DNA from: an uncultured Pelagibacteraceae bacterium
GTDB lineage: Bacteria > Pseudomonadota > Alphaproteobacteria > Pelagibacterales > Pelagibacteraceae
DNA length: 64,000 bases
Direction of reading: 5' to 3'
NCBI GenBank assembly: GCA_902538445.1
Contig: CACBFE010000003.1
Coordinates: 1-64,000, forward strand
Below the pieces are notes generated by a model. That model ran no database searches. It was not told the DNA's origin and was given only the letters and a program-made list of their open reading frames with translations. The position numbers and the translations under genes were made by a program. This document shows positions 59,341-64,000 of this stretch, piece by piece. Position 1 is the first letter of the stretch. Every line of letters begins with the position of its first letter.

Positions 59341-60287
59341 TTACTAAACCATTCACTGAACTTATCTTTATTATTTATTAAATAATTAGGAAGTATTTTT
59401 TCATCGGCCAATTTAAGTTTATAGTTACTTTCCCATTTATTTGTAGACGATTTATCAGCAAAATGATTATAAAACATTTCTTTGTTAATTATTTTTTCTC
59501 TTATTTTCTCTATTGTAATACCACTTAACCTAAATTCATCATGATGACCAAAATTCATAAATTTGTCATACATTTCCTCTGGGGATTTTAAATTAGTGAA
59601 ATGCCACCCTCCATCCTTAATTATATTTAAGTCAATATATTTTGTGCTAGAAAACAAGGTGTCCAGACGCCAAAATGGATATTTCTTAAGTTTGATATTT
59701 CTTAACCAGGATAAAGATTTTAATTTACCTTTTGTACATCCTTTTGTGCCAGGCCAAATCATTTTATCGTAGAGTAAATTAAATTTATAATAAAAAAATA
59801 ATTGATTAAATAATACAATTGAATTTTTATTTTTTAAAAATTTTTCTGAATTTAAATTTGGTATTTCATCATTATCGCTAAGCATGATAAAATCATTATT
59901 TGAAAAATTCTTTAACTCTTTTAAGCTTTCATCATAAGACAGAGCTATTCTTTTTAAGCTATTTGATCTTTGCAAAGATGGATCGTTATTTTCTTCTACA
60001 ATTCCTTCTGGTTCTTTATCAATAGTTACATAAATTATTTTATCTTTAAATTTTGGATAATTATTAATATCAAAGTTTAATTTTTTCTTTTTTCCACTAT
60101 GAGAAAATGTAGACTCTGTAACAATAAATTTATCAACTCTATCTTTTAGAACATTAAGTCTTACTTCGTACATCATATGCTCATTGTAAAAAGACGTGCA
60201 ATCAATGATTTTCATTAGTTTTAACCTCAAAGTTGTAGACATTATGCATACCTGCAATCTACTTTTAACACAATTAAAATAATCCAT
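59337..60287 (-). CDS. Glycosyltransferase family 17-like protein
   Basis: IIDCTSFYNEHMMYEVRLNVLKDRVDKFIVTESTFSHSGKKK. Confidence 0.85.
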   Translation of the reverse strand: MDYFNCVKSRLQVCIMSTTLRLKLMKIIDCTSFYNEHMMYEVRLNVLKDRVDKFIVTESTFSHSGKKKKLNFDINNYPKFKDKIIYVTIDKEPEGIVEENNDPSLQRSNSLKRIALSYDESLKELKNFSNNDFIMLSDNDEIPNLNSEKFLKNKNSIVLFNQLFFYYKFNLLYDKMIWPGTKGCTKGKLKSLSWLRNIKLKKYPFWRLDTLFSSTKYIDLNIIKDGGWHFTNLKSPEEMYDKFMNFGHHDEFRLSGITIEKIREKIINKEMFYNHFADKSSTNKWESNYKLKLADEKILPNYLINNKDKFSEWFSN

Positions 60288-60309
60288 AATTTGAGAAATT
60301 AAAGTTATT

Positions 60310-60693
60310 ATGAGAATTCAATTTTTAATATTCGCAGTTTTTTTATACGTGAGCTCAGCCTTGGCTGCAGGACACATAACAAAAGCTCAAAAAGAAAAAA
60401 CAATAGAGTGTTTAGGTCACTACAGCGCGACTGCTGTTTTACCAGCTGAGACTATCGAAGTTAAAAACATGGAGTTAGCTTTGGCTTCAGTAAAGGTTAT
60501 TAGAGAATACCTTGCGTCTGAAGGTGTTAAGGATGATGAGATAAATAAAGGCATGAATGCTTATGTAGATAAAGTTTATGGAAAGCCTTTTGATAAAGCT
60601 AAAAATGGTGAATGTAATAAATTTATTTATAAGCAAATTAAAGGTTCAGAGGAAAAAATTGAAAAATTATCCAGAACGATTTACGCGGGCTAG
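60310..60693 (+). CDS. Small secreted protein, unknown
   Basis: Signal peptide MRIQFLIFAVFLYVSSALAAG; two cysteines in the mature part. Confidence 0.7.
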   Translation: MRIQFLIFAVFLYVSSALAAGHITKAQKEKTIECLGHYSATAVLPAETIEVKNMELALASVKVIREYLASEGVKDDEINKGMNAYVDKVYGKPFDKAKNGECNKFIYKQIKGSEEKIEKLSRTIYAG

Positions 60694-60695
60694 AT

Positions 60696-60983
60696 ATGAG
60701 TGGATACGTTATAGCTAATATAGACGTTAAAAATCCCGAAGCTTATAAAGAATATGTTGTTAAGGTGGTGCCAACAGTTCAAAAATTTGGAGGAAAATAC
60801 CTTGTACGTGCTGGGGAGTACAAAGTTATAGATGGTGAGTGGAAATATCCTAGAACGGTAGTTATTAAATTTCCAACTTATGAAAAAGCTTTAGAGTGGT
60901 ACGATTCTGAAGAATATAAACCAGTAAAACCAATTCGATTAGCAAACTCAGTAGCTAATGGAATAATAATTAAAGGAGTATAA
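60696..60983 (+). CDS. DUF1330 family dimeric alpha/beta-barrel protein
   Basis: GYVIANIDVKNPEAYKEYVVKVVPTVQKFGGKYLVRAGEYKVIDGEW. Confidence 0.92.
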   Translation: MSGYVIANIDVKNPEAYKEYVVKVVPTVQKFGGKYLVRAGEYKVIDGEWKYPRTVVIKFPTYEKALEWYDSEEYKPVKPIRLANSVANGIIIKGV

Positions 60984-61271
60984 ATGAAAAACTATATGGT
61001 AACGCATACTTTTAAGTCTGCCGAAATGAAAAAAAAATTTACTGATACAGTGGCTTCTATGAAGATGGAGGACATTGTTAAGAGCATGAAAAGTGACAAT
61101 GCAGCTTGTCAAATGACTTGGAACACGCCAGGAGATACAATGGAAATGTATTGTTGGTGGAAAGGAAAAGATGAACAAGCAATTATTAATCAACTAGGTC
61201 AAATGAATGATTTTTTTACTCCTCATAAGTTTGTTGAGTGTACAGATCAAGTCATGGACTATAACGCATAG
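60984..61271 (+). CDS. 95-aa protein, probable alpha/beta-barrel fold, unknown family
   Basis: Spacing in operon; MKNYMVTHTFKSAEMKKKFTDTVASM. Confidence 0.65.
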   Translation: MKNYMVTHTFKSAEMKKKFTDTVASMKMEDIVKSMKSDNAACQMTWNTPGDTMEMYCWWKGKDEQAIINQLGQMNDFFTPHKFVECTDQVMDYNA

Positions 61272-61278
61272 GATATTT

Positions 61279-61695
61279 ATGATAGACAAATTTGGAAACG
61301 CATTTTATTTAATAATTTACTTAGCTCATTTTATTATAGTTGGTAGCTACGCTTACCAGTTAGTCTTTGATACTAAAAAATTTCTTAAGGGTAGAGGGGT
61401 AGATAAAACTGCAACTTTAATTACAAGATTTGCAGGTTCATTTATGATCGCTACAGTTTTAATGGCAATTTATATCGCTTTTATTAGATCAGGCGGTGTA
61501 GAAGCTACTTGGGCCTTCTTTAACTTAGTTTTTATAATGAATGTTTCGATATTAGTTGTAAATTTTTATACATTAAAAATTGATAAAACTGGTTTAACTA
61601 AAAAAACTAGAAACGATGGAATATATGCTCCACTCGTTCTTGTTATTATCAGTGCAATTCTTTGTTACGGTTTAGCTGATAAAATTTACGTTTAA
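61279..61695 (+). CDS. Four-TM membrane protein, unknown
   Basis: Start reassigned to ATG 61279 (MIDKFGNAFYLIIYLAHFIIVGSYAYQLVFDTKKFL). Confidence 0.7.
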   Translation: MIDKFGNAFYLIIYLAHFIIVGSYAYQLVFDTKKFLKGRGVDKTATLITRFAGSFMIATVLMAIYIAFIRSGGVEATWAFFNLVFIMNVSILVVNFYTLKIDKTGLTKKTRNDGIYAPLVLVIISAILCYGLADKIYV

Positions 61696-61703
61696 GGAGG
61701 AAA

Positions 61704-61997
61704 ATGGCAAAGTTTATGAATATTGTTAGATGCAAAGTAAAATCATCTAGTAGAGAAGAATATTTAAAAAAAATTGATGAGCGGCCAAAGTTCGATGGGC
61801 AAATCTCAGCAAAGTACGTTGAAACTAAACCCAACGAATTTTTTATGATTGGTGAATGGAATTCTGAAGATGACATTGCTAAAGCAAGACCAAAAATGAT
61901 TGAATTTTTGGACTCACTTCGGCACACTTTAGAAGAACTGTCATCAGATTTAGGAGTAACTGATCCTCATTCTGGTACAGTTGTAATCGAGAAATAG
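61704..61997 (+). CDS. ABM-like (antibiotic biosynthesis monooxygenase fold) small protein
   Basis: MAKFMNIVRCKVKSSSREEYLKKI…GEWNSEDDIAKARPKMIEFLDSLRHTL; upstream AGGAGG. Confidence 0.65.
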   Translation: MAKFMNIVRCKVKSSSREEYLKKIDERPKFDGQISAKYVETKPNEFFMIGEWNSEDDIAKARPKMIEFLDSLRHTLEELSSDLGVTDPHSGTVVIEK

Positions 61998-62010
61998 GAA
62001 AGGGGTAACA

Positions 62011-62334
62011 ATGGCAAAATTTTATACACTTGGATGTTACACAGCTAAAGGTCTTGGAGGATTTGTAAGCAATCCTTCTACAGACAGAAAAGCTGCTACA
62101 TCTGCACTTGCTGCTTCTGTGGGAGCTAAAGTAACTCAATACTCAGGCCTAAGAGGAAAATATGATTTTATGGCAGTGATTGAAGGAACTTTTGAACAAG
62201 CTGCTGCAGCTGCGATGGTTGCTGTTTCTAGTGGAGCTGTTTCAGATTTTACAATTTTAGAAGATGTAGATCTGAATGAGATAGCAAAAACTGCTCAGAA
62301 AATGGCTTCATCATACAAAGAGCCAGGAAAATAA
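62011..62334 (+). CDS. GYD domain protein
   Basis: YTLGCYTAKGLGGF…GAKVTQYSGLRGKYDFMAVIEG. Confidence 0.85.
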   Translation: MAKFYTLGCYTAKGLGGFVSNPSTDRKAATSALAASVGAKVTQYSGLRGKYDFMAVIEGTFEQAAAAAMVAVSSGAVSDFTILEDVDLNEIAKTAQKMASSYKEPGK

Positions 62335-63042
62335 TTATTTTCTGTAGCAAATACATTTTAAGGTATCAGTGAATTTTATTTGATTTTTATATTTAGATTT
62401 TATTTCACTGATACCAAATTTAATTTCTTTATTACTCAAATTTAATAAGCATGAAATGTATCTCTCTTTGATCATTCTCACGTATTTTTGTTTAGACATG
62501 TTTACTTTAAAATTAAAGTTTGTATAGCTTATTTTTTTTAAGTTATTTTTGATTATCTTAAATAAAGCTTCATCTCTTTTTAAACTTTTTTCTAAATTTT
62601 TTCTCATTTTTTTAAAACAAGGTATCTTATTATTTTTTGTTTTAAGCGAAAAAATTAATAGTTTGCCTTTGGGATTTAAACTTCTTTTAGAAAGGTTAAG
62701 AAGGTGGTTTAACTTTGTTTTTGTAAAAAAATGAATAGTTTGTTTGATTAAGATTAGATCATATTTTTCTTTTTTCTTTAGATATTTTAAAGCTTCTACT
62801 CTCTTAAATATAATATTCTTTTTAACACCCTTATTACTGACAATATCAATTCCAATGGGTTTATTTCTAAATTTGTACTTCTTTTGAAGGGTGCTAATAA
62901 TATTTGCTCTTCCACATCCAATGTCCAATATTTTTGAATTTTTATTTAAATTACTTTTTCTTTTAAGAAATTTATTAAATTGAGAGATATACGATTTAGA
63001 TGATAACCAGGTTTTATTATCCCAGTTTTTAAGTTTTTTCAT
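62335..63042 (-). CDS. Class I SAM-dependent methyltransferase
   Basis: ILDIGCGRANIISTLQKKY. Confidence 0.85.
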   Translation of the reverse strand: MKKLKNWDNKTWLSSKSYISQFNKFLKRKSNLNKNSKILDIGCGRANIISTLQKKYKFRNKPIGIDIVSNKGVKKNIIFKRVEALKYLKKKEKYDLILIKQTIHFFTKTKLNHLLNLSKRSLNPKGKLLIFSLKTKNNKIPCFKKMRKNLEKSLKRDEALFKIIKNNLKKISYTNFNFKVNMSKQKYVRMIKERYISCLLNLSNKEIKFGISEIKSKYKNQIKFTDTLKCICYRK

Positions 63043-63950
63043 TAAAGCGCAACAACAGCAGCAGCCATAGATGCGAGTCTTGCTTGAGTATCGTCAGCTC
63101 TACTTGTTATTACTACAGGAACTTTTCCACCAACTACAACACCAGCTGCGCAAGCCCCCATAAAAAAAATCATCATTTTTACCAAGGCATTTCCAGTTTC
63201 TACGTTTGGAACTAACAGAATATCAGTTTTACCAGCAACTGCATTTTTGATCCCTTTAATTTGAGCAGCTTTTTCAGAAACTGAATTATCGAATGCCATT
63301 GGCCCAAATACTTCTGCATTCAAACCTTCCTCTTTTGCTCTTTTGGTAAGCTCACTTGCCTCTTGAGAGCTTGGTACACTATCTAAAACTTCCTCAGTGG
63401 CTGATAGCACTGATACTTTAGGTTTTCCAATTCCTATCCTATTTGCAAAATCTATCGAATTTTTTAATATATGCATTTTTGTTTCTAATTTTGGCAATAC
63501 ATTTAATGCCCCATCAGTAATGATAAATGGTTTATCATTTTTTTCTAAAGTCATATGCCAAATATGACTAAGTCTTTTTTTTCCTATTAAATTCAAATCT
63601 CTTTTTAAAACAGCTTTCATAAGTACGTCCGTATGAATATGTCCTTTAACAATTATTTTAACTTTATCTTCACTTGCCAGTTTTGCTGCAATTGGTGCAG
63701 TACTATTTTCATCTGGTTCATTAATAATTTCATATTTAGAAATATCCCAGTTTAATTGCTTAGCATTCTTCTCAATAATTGATTTATCTCCTATAAAAAT
63801 TGGTAGTATTAAATTTGCATCTACAGCTTGTTTTGCTGACTCAATTGAAACTGGCTTTACAGCGTTAACTATTACGGCTTTTGCTGGTCCTTTTGTTTTA
63901 GCTATTTTGAGCAAACTTTCAGGGCAAATAATTTCTTTTTTACTAAGCAT
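63042..63950 (-). CDS. Phosphate acetyl/butyryltransferase family
   Basis: VLDSVPSSQEASEL; GPMAFDNSVS; DILLVPNVETGNALVKMMIFFMGACAAGVVVGGKVPVVITSRAD. Confidence 0.9.
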   Translation of the reverse strand: MLSKKEIICPESLLKIAKTKGPAKAVIVNAVKPVSIESAKQAVDANLILPIFIGDKSIIEKNAKQLNWDISKYEIINEPDENSTAPIAAKLASEDKVKIIVKGHIHTDVLMKAVLKRDLNLIGKKRLSHIWHMTLEKNDKPFIITDGALNVLPKLETKMHILKNSIDFANRIGIGKPKVSVLSATEEVLDSVPSSQEASELTKRAKEEGLNAEVFGPMAFDNSVSEKAAQIKGIKNAVAGKTDILLVPNVETGNALVKMMIFFMGACAAGVVVGGKVPVVITSRADDTQARLASMAAAVVAL

Positions 63951-64000
63951 TTAATTTTTCCATTTCTCTTAAAATTTTTGGTGGAATAGATATATCTTTA
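63943..64000 (-). CDS. C-terminal end of an upstream CDS, truncated by window edge
   Basis: …KDISIPPKILREMEKLNA* overlapping the phosphotransacetylase start by 8 nt. Confidence 0.55.
   Translation of the reverse strand, partial: KDISIPPKILREMEKLNA

Noticed and set aside
1-64000. CRISPR arrays, transposons, prophage, tRNA or rRNA genes
   Set aside because: No regularly spaced repeats, transposase/integrase-like proteins, or tRNA/rRNA landmarks seen.

Overview
This window is low-GC, gene-dense bacterial chromosome. Its gene content and composition look like the SAR11 / 'Ca. Pelagibacter' group of Alphaproteobacteria (inference; no search was run). From left to right it contains: (1) gcvT(partial)-gcvH-gcvP; (2) a block next to gcvP resembling the photo-oxidative stress / furan fatty acid set (FAD oxidoreductase, DUF1365, Cfa-like methyltransferase, DUF3833, SDR), plus Fe/Mn SOD, TspO, MsrA, an unusual FAD-domain-first photolyase, and a PhrB-like photolyase with DUF393 and an unlisted DUF2256 ORF; (3) hisI, folE, acuI-like, rseP-like, hup and two tandem amt genes; (4) mnmA followed by an unannotated intergenic region that looks like a structured ncRNA; (5) a CADD-family gene next to aprM-aprB-aprA, where aprA has an apparent in-frame TAA with conserved-looking coding sequence continuing after it; (6) a dispersed organosulfonate catabolism island (suyAB, xsc, TauE/SafE, TRAP transporter, hpsN-like, zinc dehydrogenase, phosphotransacetylase); (7) an SxtJ-DUF5989-carbamoyltransferase-SGNH cassette; (8) a tight operon of small dimeric alpha/beta-barrel-type proteins. 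Six short ORFs absent from the supplied track were read directly from the sequence. No CRISPR, rRNA, tRNA, prophage or transposon was recognised.
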